From UBA7396 sp034676185 (GTDB lineage Bacteria > Patescibacteriota > Gracilibacteria > BD1-5 > UBA6164), in NCBI GenBank assembly GCA_034676185.1, contig JAUCCN010000006.1, forward strand, positions 1 to 64,000: 64,000 bases of DNA, given 5' to 3'. The notes beneath the pieces were generated by a model. The model saw only the letters and a program-made list of their open reading frames with translations, searched no databases and was not told the origin of the DNA. This document shows, in pieces, positions 21,272-33,013 of the stretch (positions within the stretch are counted from its first letter, which is position 1; the number at the start of each line of letters is the position of its first letter). The position numbers and the translations under genes are program-made.

Positions 21272-23614
21272 CTAAATCAAACTTCCCAAATCAACAAACT
21301 CACTATAATCAACATCAATATTATAAGTTTCTTTGTTGTTTATTTTCCAAGTTCATCAAGAATTTAATACTATTCCTCAAATTATATCTAAATCTTTTTG
21401 ATTTTTAATCCATTTTTGAAGTGCTTCAGCTTTATCTTTTGTTTCTTGAGGAGTTGCTGTAATTCAGTCTTTTGTATCTACCATTAAAATTTTTCAATTT
21501 TTTAGTTTTGCAATGAAATCAACATAAAATAATCTTTCAGTTTGTTTAAATGTATCATAATATTTTATAGCAAAATATTCACTTCAACTATCTCAGTTTT
21601 TATACCACCATAAAATATTTTCTTTTTCTTCTAAAAATTTTATAAAATCCATTTCATTTTGAACTTTATTTTTATGAGTATAAAATGGAATTATAGCTGA
21701 CTTTTTAACATCAGTTATTTCAATATAATCATCAGTATACCAATTTTCTCTTTTTGGAACTTTTAGTTTTATAGTTTGTTCTTGTCTCTTTTCTTTTTCT
21801 TCTACTTCTTTGATTCTAATAGGTTTATATATTTCTAATGCTTTTCCAATAATATTTCTAAAAACTGAGTCTTCTTTTGATAAGTCATTTATTAAAATTG
21901 CTTTATAAATAACTCTATTTGAACTAATATAAGCACAAAACCAAGCATTTATAGCATTTCTAAATGCTTTCCAACTTCTTGCTGGAGCATATTTTCTTTT
22001 TTCTTCCTCTTGATTTGCTATCAGAGTATAGATATTTAGATCAAATAATCTTTCTAAATCTCATTTTGAAATACTTGCCTCAATATCAGTTCATTTTGCT
22101 TTTAATTCTTCAAAGAAATGATCAAAGTTTTCAACTTCTACATCAACAATCATATTATAAATGATTTTATTTTTTGTTATATCAACTCCAGCATTTGCAA
22201 GTTTTTGAAATTTCTCATCTTCAGTTTTTAATATATCATCTTCTTTGATGTCAAAAAAATCATTTAAAGTTTGAACTAAAGTTTTTTCAAAAGTATAGTT
22301 TAAATCATTATAATCTATTCTTCAAAGATAAATTGACTCTAAATCAATTTGTTCTATTCAAAGTTTTAAATCTGATTTATAAACAAAAGGTTTATTTTCT
22401 CCATTTACATTATCAGGAACTTTTAAATCATTTCTTTCGTAATTTGTATAAAGATACCCAATATTTAATTCAGGAATTGTAAAATGCTCTCAAAGTGGCA
22501 TTCTTAAAATTCTTCATACTGTTTGAGTATGAAAATCAGGTTTTTTGATTTCCCTAAACATAACTAAAACTCAAGCTCTCGGACAATCCCACCCCGTTGC
22601 TGCTGCTTGCTTAAAAATAAGAAAACTAACTCATGAATTATTTCTTTCAACATAATCAAGATTTTCTTTTTTCTCACTTAACCATATTGCAACTTCTTCG
22701 TCTTTTACTTTCTTTTCTCTTAAAAATGATTTTACTAAATCTTCTTTACTAATTCATAATTCTTCTTTTTGGTCTTTATCATCATTTGGCAACTGAATTA
22801 AAACGAGAGGATTTATGTCAAGTCACAATTCTTCATAGTGTGATTTCAGTTCAAGTCTTTTATTATATGCTAATTCTAAAAGTAATTTATCTTGATCTAT
22901 TCACTCTTTTTTAACTTTTGCAAGATCTTCCTGAGTTTGAGTGATAAGTTTTTCTTTTATAAGTCATTCAGCTATTACATCTTTTCTTGGAACATCTACA
23001 AAAGAATTTAGTCTTAGTGCTGAAAGTTCATCTTTTTCACTTGGAGTAGCTGTAATTTTAAAAATAATTTTTGGATCAATTAAATCAATTATTTCATCTG
23101 CTAGTTTTGTATCACTTCAAGAATGTGCTTCATCTATTATCAAAACAAGTTCAATACCTTGTTTTTGAGTGTTTATAATAAATTCATCAAATACTCATTT
23201 ATCTCAAACTGATTTTTCTGTTTCTCTTCTTAATTTTCTTCCATCTTTGTTTGTTGCTTTTAATTTTTGCCAGTTTGCGAAAAACACATTATTATTTTTC
23301 ATAAATTTTCTATTATTTAGATCATTTAGATCAAGCAAAGTTATTTCTCAAGCTCAATCATAGACTTTGAATAATTTCTTTTTACTTTGCATAACTATTT
23401 CTTCACTAAAAGAAAGCCACACATATGCTTTTGGTACTTGAAATTGTGGATCTAAAACTAATTTTCTTAAAAATTCTGCTGTCATAACAGTTTTTCAGCT
23501 TCAAGTTGGAGATTTCAAAACAAGTGGCAATCTTTTTTCATCTTTTTGCCAAAGGTTTAAAAATGCTTTTCTTAGTTTTTCAATTGTTTCCTCTTGGAAA
23601 GTTTTTAGTTGCAT
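21272..23614 (-). CDS. type III restriction enzyme Res subunit (DEAH helicase-nuclease)
   Basis: 780 aa. Walker A PTGSGKT is at about residues 36-42, DEAH (LVLIIDEAHSGSD) near 155, and motif III ITATPS follows. Motifs V-VI are in AATGWDCPRAGVLVMF and TQTVGRILRMP. The C-terminal nuclease has DFIAKLKNGKILMVDTK (D...DxK, PD-(D/E)XK type) near residue 700. This is the Res pattern: ATP-driven motor plus nuclease that cuts away from unmethylated sites. It is the fourth gene after mod on the same strand. Reading UGA as Gly removes every internal stop, so the enzyme looks intact. About 200 residues shorter than EcoP15I Res. Confidence 0.9.
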
Positions 23615-23650
23615 AAGTAAAAAGGTTAAAAAGTATTTGTTTTTTAAAAT

Positions 23651-23684
23651 TTTTGACTGTTGGGATTTTTCCCAAAGGTCAAAA
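23651..23684. promoter_or_regulatory. hairpin between KilA-N gene and res
   Basis: In the 107-base gap upstream of res, TTTTGAC (23651-23657) pairs with GTCAAAA (23678-23684), and TTGGGA/TCCCAA forms an inner stem. Without a long U run it is more likely a translational or processing element than a terminator. It could tune Res relative to Mod. Confidence 0.45.
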
Positions 23685-23721
23685 CTTGTTTATATAAAGG
23701 GATTTTCACGATTTAGGAAAA

Positions 23722-24549
23722 TTAGCTTTCTAATTTTTTTATATTTTTTTTATTACTTTCTTGTAATAATGCTTGTTTTTGAGTTCTAGCTATTTCTAAT
23801 AATTTTTCAAATCTTTCTTCTTTTGATAATCATTTTTTTATAAATTCAGCATTAAAGTTTTCTAAATTTGCCAAAATAACTAAATCAATAACATTTGAAT
23901 AATCTCTCATATTTCAATTTTTAGCAAGTTCTTTGTTTTCATTTTCCCATATTTTTGCTGTTTTTCACCATATAACAAGATTTAGTAAATCAGCTTCATC
24001 AGCATAAGCAAATTTTTGTTTAAATTCTGAAAGTGTAGGAATTAAATGCTTTTGTATTGCATCAGTTTGTATTTTGTAATTCATTTTTGCTATTGTTCTT
24101 TTGGTATCCCATCATAAAAGTTTCTTTTCATTTTCTTCATCTTTTAATCTTTGAAATTCTTTTATAAGGTATAACTTAAATTGAGGAGATATCCAAGTAG
24201 CAAATTCAAAAGCTATATCTTTATGAGCATATGTTCAACCATATCTTCATGTTTTTGCAATTATTCATATTGCATTTGTTTTTTCTATCCATTGTTTTAC
24301 TGATAAAACAAATCTATTTGTTCATGATTCATTTTTAATTCCCTCGAATTCGGGGTAATTAAAATCTATATTATTTATTTCTTCCCAAACTCATAAAAAC
24401 TCGATAGTATTCTTATTTCTAAGCCATTTTTCAATTAGAGAAGATCAATTTTCTATAGTTCTAACCATATCAGTAAGAGAGATATAATCTTCTTGTTTTT
24501 GTTCAAACAATGTTATTTCTTTTCAATTTACTTGAATTATTTTCTTCAT
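23722..24549 (-). CDS. KilA-N domain protein
   Basis: 275 aa. Residues about 15-150 match the KilA-N (DNA-binding) domain: DYISLTDMVR, WLRNKNTIEFLGVWE, DFNYPEFEGIK, SVKQWIEKTNAIGIIAKTGRYGGTYAHKDIAFEFATWISPQF written across consecutive segments. This bacterial version recurs near restriction and phage-related loci. The C-terminal half is a helical extension ending in a lysine-rich coil. Gene order mod, small ORF, KilA-N, res suggests a role in regulating or assisting the type III system, but no direct motif shows this. Confidence 0.88.
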
Positions 24550-24611
24550 AATGGTTTAATTAAATTGTAATTCTTTACTATATTCTTTAAAATAAAAATC
24601 AATTAATCATT

Positions 24612-24848
24612 TTATCATTTGATATGCTGTAAATGTAAAACTTCATAATATAAATTTAAATAATAATTATTATAAAGATGACTAGATAATTCTCATCTAT
24701 TTGTTTGATAAGAAATTTGTTTATAATGTTTTTCAATAAAACTAATATCATCATTAATAATTTTATTTTTACGAAAATCTTCTCTATCCTTTAGCCATTT
24801 TTCTTTGTCTATAACTTTAATAAAATTTATTTTAGTTAAATCTTCCAT
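24612..24848 (-). CDS. small hypothetical protein between mod and KilA-N
   Basis: 78 aa. Charged N terminus (INFIKVIDKEKWLKDREDFRKNKIIND) and a tyrosine-rich C terminus (SHLYNNYYLNLYYEVLHLQH). It ends in TGA(Gly)-TAA. The start is 22 bases after the mod stop, on the same strand. No family recognised. It could be a small regulatory partner of the methyltransferase. Confidence 0.5.
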
Positions 24849-24870
24849 ATTCTTCCCTTAAAATCTAAAC

Positions 24871-26700
24871 TTACACCTTATTTATCTCTCTATAAACTTT
24901 CAAAATCGGATCTGGAATATCTTTTAATTCAAGATTTTTGATTTTTTTAAAAGTTTCTTTTTTGTAAGGATTTCAGTAAATATACCAAATCACTTTTCAT
25001 CATTTTTGTTTTTGAATTTGTGTCAGTCTTTCTTCCATTTCATCTATATTTGTTGCTGTTTCTTTGAAATAAACTGCAACTATATCAGTTCTATTTTCAA
25101 AAATTTGTCAGTAAGAGTTTTTTTCTAATTCGTTATAAATTCATTCTTTTATAGCAAGTAACTCTCAAGCATTGTAAGTAAGTTCTAGTTTCTTTTCATC
25201 ATCTATATCAGTCAAATTATCAACTTCTACAAAATCAGTTTCATAATATCTCAAATTTCATCTATCAAAATCTTTTAATACATTTAATATTCTTTGATAA
25301 GTAATATTTTCACAAATATTACTTTCATTATTTGTACAAAGTATAAAAGATCTATTAAGTCAATCTAAATTCATGTCAATTACCGCATGTCATAGAGATC
25401 AAGAACCAGCAAAAAAGTCTAAAAATTTCAAATTATCTTTTTTGGGGAATAAATTTAGTAAAAATTTTAAAAACTTAATTGGTTTTTTTCAATTTCTAAA
25501 GTCAACATTTCCTTCTAATCTACAATTTCAAAAAGAATCAGCAAAATTATGAAAATTTGTAATAGAAATTTCTTTTTGATGATTTTCAAAATTTTCTAAA
25601 ACATTCATAGGTACTCATTGATAATATTTTCATTTTGTAGCTCACTCTTTTTTTGGTCATGTAAAGTATCTAAAATCATATTGATCATCCCCAATTCAGT
25701 AAACTTTATATAAATTTTTAAATCAATCTATTTGTTCTCTTCATTGTAAATAATCTCTAAAGAATCTTCCTGATGAATTTCAATCTAATACTTTTCATGA
25801 AGCCCATATTTCTTTAAAATTATTTTTTCATCATTCAACTTTTATGAACTCATAGGTTCATTCTTTAAAAATTTCAACTTTTTTATTTCATAAAGTTATA
25901 GACTCAGGAATTCATAATTCTTTAATTTGCCATTCAAATTTATCGTAACTGTAATTTTCTTTTTCTTTCTCTAATTTTGATAAATTACTTTTTCAATAAA
26001 CATAAACAGTTTCAATTATTTTCTGAGCAAAAGAATCTTCTACTAAAGTTTTTCAAGGATAACGAACCTGGATATATAAAGGGATAATAAAATTCTCTTC
26101 TCAAAAAATCTCATCACAAAGTAGTTTTAGTTGTGCTTGTTCGTTGTCATCAATACTGATAAAAATCACTCATTCTTCTTTGAGTAAATCGTATGCTAGA
26201 TTTAATCTTTTTGACATAAAATTAAGCCACTTTGAATGCCTGTAAGTATCTTCTTTATCAATATATTTGTCATTGTAAATAAAATCTTTGTTTCAAGTGT
26301 TATATGGAGGATCAATATAAATCACATCAATTGCTTCTTTGTGTGTGTAACTCAAAACTTGCAAAGCATGATAATTATCTCACTCAATCAAAATATTTGA
26401 TTCTCAAGAGTCATCATTCAAGATTTTTTTATCTTTCTTTTCCTTTAAAATCGGTAGTTTATTTTGACAATCCAAAACAACTTGCTCAGGTTCTTTTTCA
26501 TTATCCCAAACAAGTCAGTATTTTTTTGTATTTTTTAGATTTTCAAGTTCTTCTTCAAGTTCTTTGATTTTATCTTGTAGATCAAGATTTTTGTTAGATT
26601 TTAAATCATGAACTAGATCTCTTAGATGTTCTACAGCTGAAGATTTTATTTGAAAATAAGATTGTTTTATTTCTTCAGAGTTTGTATTGTCTTGTTGCAT
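24871..26700 (-). CDS. type III-style adenine-N6 DNA methyltransferase (Mod)
   Basis: 609 aa. Motif IV DPPYNTG (about residue 128) precedes motif I FLDFFAGSGSLGHAV (about 420), the order of beta-class m6A methyltransferases such as type III Mod. The N-terminal 60 residues are a coiled coil and the central variable region would be the target-recognition domain. It both methylates and, in type III systems, specifies the site for Res. First gene of the minus-strand operon. The divergent AbiE-like pair starts 164 bases away, so the intergenic region probably holds back-to-back promoters. Confidence 0.92.
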
Positions 26701-26864
26701 TTAAAATGTGTTAAAAATATTTTAAGAAGTATATAAAAAAAGTGGAAATTATCAAGGTAGTTTAAATATATATTTTATCCTATTTTATAAATACAAGTAA
26801 AAATTTGATTTTTATTAAAATTTCATTAATATATCACTATATAATATTATTTATTCATCAAATT

Positions 26865-27428
26865 ATGTTAAATATTGAAAAAATAATAACTTCTTGAAAA
26901 ACTATTTTTACAGTTTCAGACTTAAAAAAATTATTTAAAACTGAAAATGAAAATACTATTAGAAATTATTTAAGTAATTGATGAAAAAAAGGGATTTTTC
27001 TAAACTTTTATTACTGAATATGGTGATTTAAAAAGTATGATTTATTTGAACTTGCTTCAAAAATGAAAAAAAACTCTTATATATCTTTTGAAACAGTTTT
27101 AAAAAAAGAATGAATTATTTTTCAAGATTATGGAAATAATATTTTTCTTGCTTCTGATAATAATATAGAAAAGAAAACAAAAGATTACAATTTTAAATTT
27201 TTAAAGATTCAAGACAAAATACTCTACAATCCTATTTGAATAATTCATAAATGAAATTATGCAATTGCTTCAAAAGAAAGAGCGATTTGTGATAGATTGT
27301 ATTTGTCAAAAAATTACTATTTTGATAATTTAGATTGAGTAGATTTTGAGAAATTAAAAAGTATAGCAAATATTTACAATAAAAGAGTTATTTTAGAAGT
27401 TAATCAATTAATAAAAAATGTTAAATAA
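26865..27428 (+). CDS. AbiEi-like antitoxin / winged-helix regulator
   Basis: 187 aa. The N terminus (TVSDLKKLFKTENENTIRNYLSNG) is a winged helix, and the region YNPIGIIHKGNYAIASKERAICDRLYLSKNYYFDNL matches the AbiEi family signature (IAsxERAxxDxLYL). AbiEi proteins repress their own operon and neutralise the AbiEii nucleotidyltransferase. The gene overlaps the next by 11 bases (27418-27428), the usual antitoxin-first coupled arrangement. A -10-like TATAAT lies about 20 bases upstream of ATG. The start ATG at 26865 is the first in frame. Confidence 0.75.
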
Positions 27429-29937
27429 AGATTTACACAGACAAAAACTTATAAATATTTTAAAAGATATATTTGAATCTGATATTTGAAAATATCTAGC
27501 TTTTAAATGATGAACTGCTTGTTATTTTTTACATTCTCTTGATAGATTTTCTACTGATTTAGACTTTGATTTGATATGAAATATAGAAAATATTGATAAA
27601 AAACTAGAAAAAATTTTATTAAAACATTGAAAATTAAAAAAATGAAACAAGATTATATTATCTTATGGTGATAACGAAGATAATATAAAAATAGATATAA
27701 GTAGAAATATTCGGAAAAGTAACAATTATGAGACTGTTAATTTATTTTGAATTGATATTAAAGTTCAAGATAAAGCAACAATTTTTGCAAATAAACTAAT
27801 AGCACTAACTGATAGAAATTCTTTAGCAAATAGAGATTTTTATGATATATATTTCTTTTTTAAAAATAATTTTGAAATAAATGAAGAAGTTATAAAAGAA
27901 AGAACAAGTCAAGAAGAATGGAAAAAGAATAACAATTCAAAATTAGATTTTTTATCAAAAAATGAATATTTTAAATATTTGCAATATTTTATAGAAAATG
28001 AAATTCCTAAAAATCATAAAATACTAGACGGACTTTGAGAAGTTTTACAAGACGAAAAACATAAATCTTTTGTAAAAAATAAATTACTAAATGAACTTTT
28101 GATAATACTAAAAGATAAACAAAAATTTGATTATATAGAAAACTGAATTATTATCACAAAATCTCTATTTGTAGACTATAAAGAGTTTCCAAAAGTTGCT
28201 TGGTGGAAACAAAACTCAATAGATACTTATAAAAAAATCAAATGACTTGAAAGTGAAGAACAAGAAATAACTATAATGGAACTTGGACAAAAAGTTGAAG
28301 ATCTTGTTTGAGAATATTTTCTAAAGGTTGAATGAGTAGAAAGACTTGATGTTTTTTGAGATAATTCTGCTTTTGATAATCAAAATGAAGATGATACTGA
28401 TATGATTATTATTCAGGAATCATATAAAGAAAAAAGAGAAAGAAACTTAAAACAAACTATTGAAGCAATTAAAAACAAAGAACCTCTTATTTATCAACCT
28501 TGATTTTTGATAGATAATCTTTTTGTGAGATGAGATTATTTAAAATTAAATGCAAATTGAAAATATGATTTATATGAAGTAAAAGCAAAAACTTGAGTAA
28601 GAAAAGACAAAATATTTGAGTGAAATAAAAATAAAAATGTTTGAGAATTAGAAGATAAGTTTTTATATGACATTTCTTTTCAAAAATATGTTATAAATAA
28701 AGTTTTAGAAAAAGAAAATTTATGAGAACTTTGAGAATTTTATTTTGCATATTTAAATTGAAATTATAAAAAATCTTGAAGTATAGAACTTAAAAAAATC
28801 ATTATTTTAGATGAAGTAAATACTAAAAAAGAAGTTGTTTTAGAGTGAGAAGAAAATGAAAAAATTATAGAAATTTCAGATTATTTATTATCTCCACTAA
28901 TAATTGAAGAAAGTATAAAAAGTATTAAAAATGAACTTATTTTAAATGAAGAAGAATTTAATAAAATTCATACTTTTTCGTGAAGTAAATATTTAGAATA
29001 TTTCTGAAAAGATAGAGAATTTTGAACTATTTTCTGAAAATGACTTACTTCTCCTAAAGCTGTAAAAGAATTATACAAAATCTGAAAAACTAATTTAGAA
29101 GATTTAACTTTAGAAGAACAAGAACTTTTTAATAAAACTGATGGAAGTATTTGAGGTGCAAGGCAATACATTATCAACTATTTAAAAGCAAAAAAGACTT
29201 GAAAAGATATTATTGATAAAGAAAGTATAAAACTTGAACTTGATGACTTAAAGTATCCAATTTGTTTTTATGATTATGAAAGTTGTAGTGTTCCAGTTCC
29301 TTTTTTAGATAATGTATCTCCATACCAACATGCAATGGTTCAATACAGTATGCATAAAGTTTATGAGGATTGAAAAATAGAACATTTTGGTTGAGTTTTA
29401 GTTTGAACTTGAGAAAAATCTGTAAAGCAAATTGATATAAAAAATAATAAAAACAAAGTAGATTTTGAAAGTGAAAAAGTAATAACTTGATGATATAAAG
29501 ATTTACTTCTAGAATTTTTAAAAGATATTTGAGATGATTTAGATAAAACTTTTATAGTTTGGTATAGTCCTTTTGAGAATACTAGAAATAAAGAAATAGC
29601 TGAAACTTTTTCAGATTTAAAGAAATCTTTTGAAATGATAAATCAAAATACTTATGACTTAATGGATATTTTTTCAAAATGATATTATTATTCTTTAAAA
29701 TGTAAATGATCTAATTCAATCAAATATGTATTACCAGCTTTAGTTCCTGAAATGAGTTATAAAGATATGGAAGTGCCAAATTGACTTATTGCAATGCAGA
29801 CTTTAAATCAAATTATTGAATGAAAAATCACTTGAGATGAAAAAGAAAAACAAATAAAAAATTTACTAATATATTGTGGGCAAGATAGTTTGGCTATGTA
29901 TAGGATTTATGAAAGGATAATAGAAAGTTTAATATAA
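27418..29937 (+). CDS. AbiEii-type nucleotidyltransferase fused to DUF2779-like double-nuclease protein
   Basis: 839 aa in one uninterrupted frame (I followed each codon line across the junction). Residues 1-235: AbiEii toxin, FKGGTACYFL (30-39), DRFSTDLDFD (42-51, metal Asp pair) and LTDRNSLANRDFYDIYFF (130-147). Residues about 240-600: ITKSLFVDYKEFPK, GQKVEDLVGEYF, a RGDYL...YEVKAKTG pattern (D373, E387-x-K389) like Cas4/PD-(D/E)XK. Residues about 610-839: CFYDYESC (D619, E621), YQHAMVQYSMH, YDLMDIF (D747/D750) and GQDSLAMY (D823), a DEDD/RNase H-like exonuclease layout typical of DUF2779. A toxin fused to two nuclease modules is unusual. Activity is inferred. Confidence 0.82.
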
Positions 29938-31269
29938 ACAAAAATATTCTCATTTTTCATTTATTTTATTTTTACTACAAGTTTTACATGAAATTTTTGA
30001 ACAAACATTATAATTTTTAATAATTTTTTTATAATATTCATCATAATGATTTATATTTTTGCAACAATCCTTAATTTTAATATTTAATCTGGTAATTCTT
30101 AGAAAATATTCATTTAATGTTTGAAAAAATTTTAATTTAATATCTCAATTTTCAATACTATTAAAATAGATTTTATTTAATGATTTTTGATATTCATCAT
30201 ATACTTTAACTTTTTCATCTTGTTCTTTCCTTAATGAATAATCCATATCATAAAAAACAGGTCTTTTTATAGCTATAATATCTTCATTATCAATAATAAT
30301 ATATTTTCATATTTTATCATTATATAAATTAAAATCCCAATAAATTTTATTATTTAATATTTCTTTAATTAATTCAAAATTTTCAATAACTTTTGAAAAA
30401 AACTTATACTCATTTTTAAAAAAATTATAAATCTCAAGCCTAACAGGACAATCTTTTGGAACATTCACTCGAAAATCTTTTAATAATCTTCAATTTAACT
30501 CACTATTATTAACAATCTTTATTTCTTTATTTTTAAAATTTTTATTTATTTTCTCAATCTCATCTAAATATTTTTTTACTAAATTTTTATATTTTATTGG
30601 TAAATTTAGGAAAGTTTTTCCGTATTTTCCTTGAAATATTTCTATTAACACATTTTTAATATAATTTTCATCATTTTGAAGATCTTCATCCATTAAATTA
30701 CAATCAACCTCTATTACACAGTAATTAGTTCCTTTAAACTTATTTATTTTATTTTCGTCACAAGGATGAGAAACCATAATTTCAATTATTATTGGAATTA
30801 TTTCACTTTCAACAATTATTTCTCAATAAATATCCGCAATTATATAATCATTATTTATTGGTATCCTTTTTTCCACTTCAATATTTTCTAAAACTAAATA
30901 ATCAGCGAATTCTATTTTATCTATAATTTTTAACTCTTTGTTTCATTCCAAAAAATTATCTATTTCATTTTGCTCTATTTTATCAATACTATTTCTCATC
31001 ATATAATTAGTTCAAATTAAATATGGTAATGAGATTTTTTTTGTTTCTTTTAAAGTTTTTTTTGCTAATAAATGAACTAATGTTTCTTTATAGTATTGAT
31101 AATTAAATCATTCATAATGTGCAAAATGATGTGAATTTTTACTTCATTTTCTAGCTATAAGTGGTTTTCATAAAATTAAACAATATACTCAACATTTTTT
31201 TCAACTAATTACTTGAGATATATGAATAAGTTTTCAGTTTTCATCTTTTCAGAAAGTTATATTTTTCAT
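29929..31269 (-). CDS. CoiA-like competence/nuclease family protein
   Basis: 446 aa. N-terminal part: GKKCGVYCLILGKPLIARKGSK.SHHFAHYEG, the metal-binding and HFAH pattern of CoiA-like proteins (zinc-knuckle followed by a PD-(D/E)XK nuclease). Next, DYIIADIYGEIIVESEIIPIIIEIMVSHP gives Asp and Glu at nuclease-like spacing. The C terminus has a cysteine-rich tail (CCKN, CSKISCKTC). CoiA promotes recombination of incoming DNA. Its 3' end overlaps that of the fusion gene by 9 bases, convergently. Assignment is by motif only; it could also be a restriction-like nuclease. Confidence 0.6.
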
Positions 31270-31433
31270 TAAATAATTTTTAGATTATATAAAATTTATT
31301 TTAAATAATTAATACTATACACATAGTAGCACATTTTTCAATCTTGCCAAGTTCTTTTTAGCTATTTTAAGCTGACTTTTATAAAATAGCGAATATAATA
31401 TAAAGTATATTTTATTTCTTAACTAATTAGAAT

Positions 31434-32768
31434 ATGAAGCCAACTAACGAAGAAATAAATACTAATAATGAAAATAGTATTAATGCTGATATAAATTTAT
31501 TACTAAGAGATGAAATCTTTAAAATTCCAGAAATCTACAAACAAGATTATAGAGGTAAAAGTGATGAAGAACAAAAAAAGATGATGAAAGATTTTATTGA
31601 AAAATATTCAAAAAAAGACGAAAAAACTCAAAATAAAAAAGAGAAAAAATTCGATGATGTTATTGAGTTTTGAGAAGTTCGGTTTAAAGAAGTAGATAAA
31701 TGAAATTGAGAAATAGAATACATAGAAGGAGAAAAACCAAAAGATATCAAAAATAATAAAAAAATTATTGATGACAGTTTATATTCATTCAAAATAGAAG
31801 AATTACTTGAATTAGAAAGATATTTAAAAATCAAAATTTTAGGTCAAAATCATATCATAGATCAATATATAAGTAATTTTATGCTTAACACTTATCGTAA
31901 TGAAAATAATGATAAAAATTTATGAGTATTTTTTAATTTCTGACCAAGTTGATCTTGAAAAAATTATATAATGGAGTTGATAGCAGAGAAATTAAATTTT
32001 TGATATTATATAATTGATATGTCGCAATATCATTTTGTTGAGATAAATTCGCTTCTTTGAGCGACAGACTGATACTCAAGTAATGATAGTATTATGGAAA
32101 ATATTAATAATATTGCAGAGAAATATGATTGAAAATTAATTCTAATTTTTGATGAAGTTGAAAAAGGAATGAATACAGAAAATTGAAACATAAACACATT
32201 TTTTACCACAATAATGAATATTATAAATAATAAAGAAGTTTACACTAAAAATAATAGCACAAAAGTAGATCTATCAAACTTTATTTTCGTGTTTAATTCA
32301 AATCTTTGATATGATGAATATGAAAGTAAAATTATGAATAATTATAATAAGATATGATTTGATTTAGGACAAAATAAAAAGATTAAAACTGAGAAAAAGA
32401 AGGTAGATTCAAATTTTATTGAAGATTACTTCAAAAATAAATTGAAAATTAATATAAGTGTATTTAACCGTTTGAAGAGATGAAATAACTTTTTCTTTTT
32501 TAATCCATTAAAGAGCTCATTATTCAAAGAATATTTTGAGAGAGAGTTTAGAAATTTAAAAATAGAACTTTGTTATAATTTTGATATAACTTGGGAAAAA
32601 TTACCAAATTTAGAAAAATTCAGTGATAAAATTAAAAATTTTGATTATACTCAGTGATTTAGATGAATTAGAAATATCATATATATTGAAATAAAGATTT
32701 TTTTGATGAAGAACTATATTTTCAAAAATCAATTTAAAAAAGGAAAATTAGTGTGACTTAGAAAGTAA
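31434..32768 (+). CDS. AAA+ ATPase, Clp-like
   Basis: 444 aa. Residues 1-110 are highly charged and low complexity. The AAA+ core begins at ILGQNHIIDQYISNF, with Walker A FGPSGSGKN (about residue 170; Asn replaces the usual Thr/Ser), Walker B LILIFDEVEKG (about 238) and sensor-1-like FIFVFNSNLG. The ClpB-D2/ClpX-type family remodels proteins. The gene lacks an obvious N-terminal zinc domain. It has its own promoter-like TATAAT region and a terminator. The Asn in Walker A may weaken nucleotide binding, so a degenerate or specialised role is possible. Confidence 0.75.
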
Positions 32769-32800
32769 AAATATATTATAATAATGATATTTTTATTAAT

Positions 32801-32837
32801 AAAGAGAGGATTTTTCTAGGAATTCCTCTCTTTGTTT
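32801..32837 (+). terminator. intrinsic terminator
   Basis: Stem AAAGAGAGGA (32801-32810) / TCCTCTCTTT (32824-32833), followed by GTTTTGTTTT, 33 bases after the AAA+ stop codon. Confidence 0.7.
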
Positions 32838-33013
32838 TGTTTTCATTAATAAAAATTGTAGATTAGATTCATTATGAATTACTAAATTATTGTAAATATT
32901 TCAACATATTTTTGATAATGAAAATGATATTAAAATAATTGGTTTTAGAAATGGGGTGATTTTATGGTTATATTTTTTGGGGATTTTTGTATATTTATTG
33001 TTGAGGATTAATA

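Noticed and set aside
27418..29937. Two separate genes with a missed stop between the toxin and DUF2779 part
   Set aside because: I read the codon lines from 27481 to 28260; no TAA or TAG occurs in frame.
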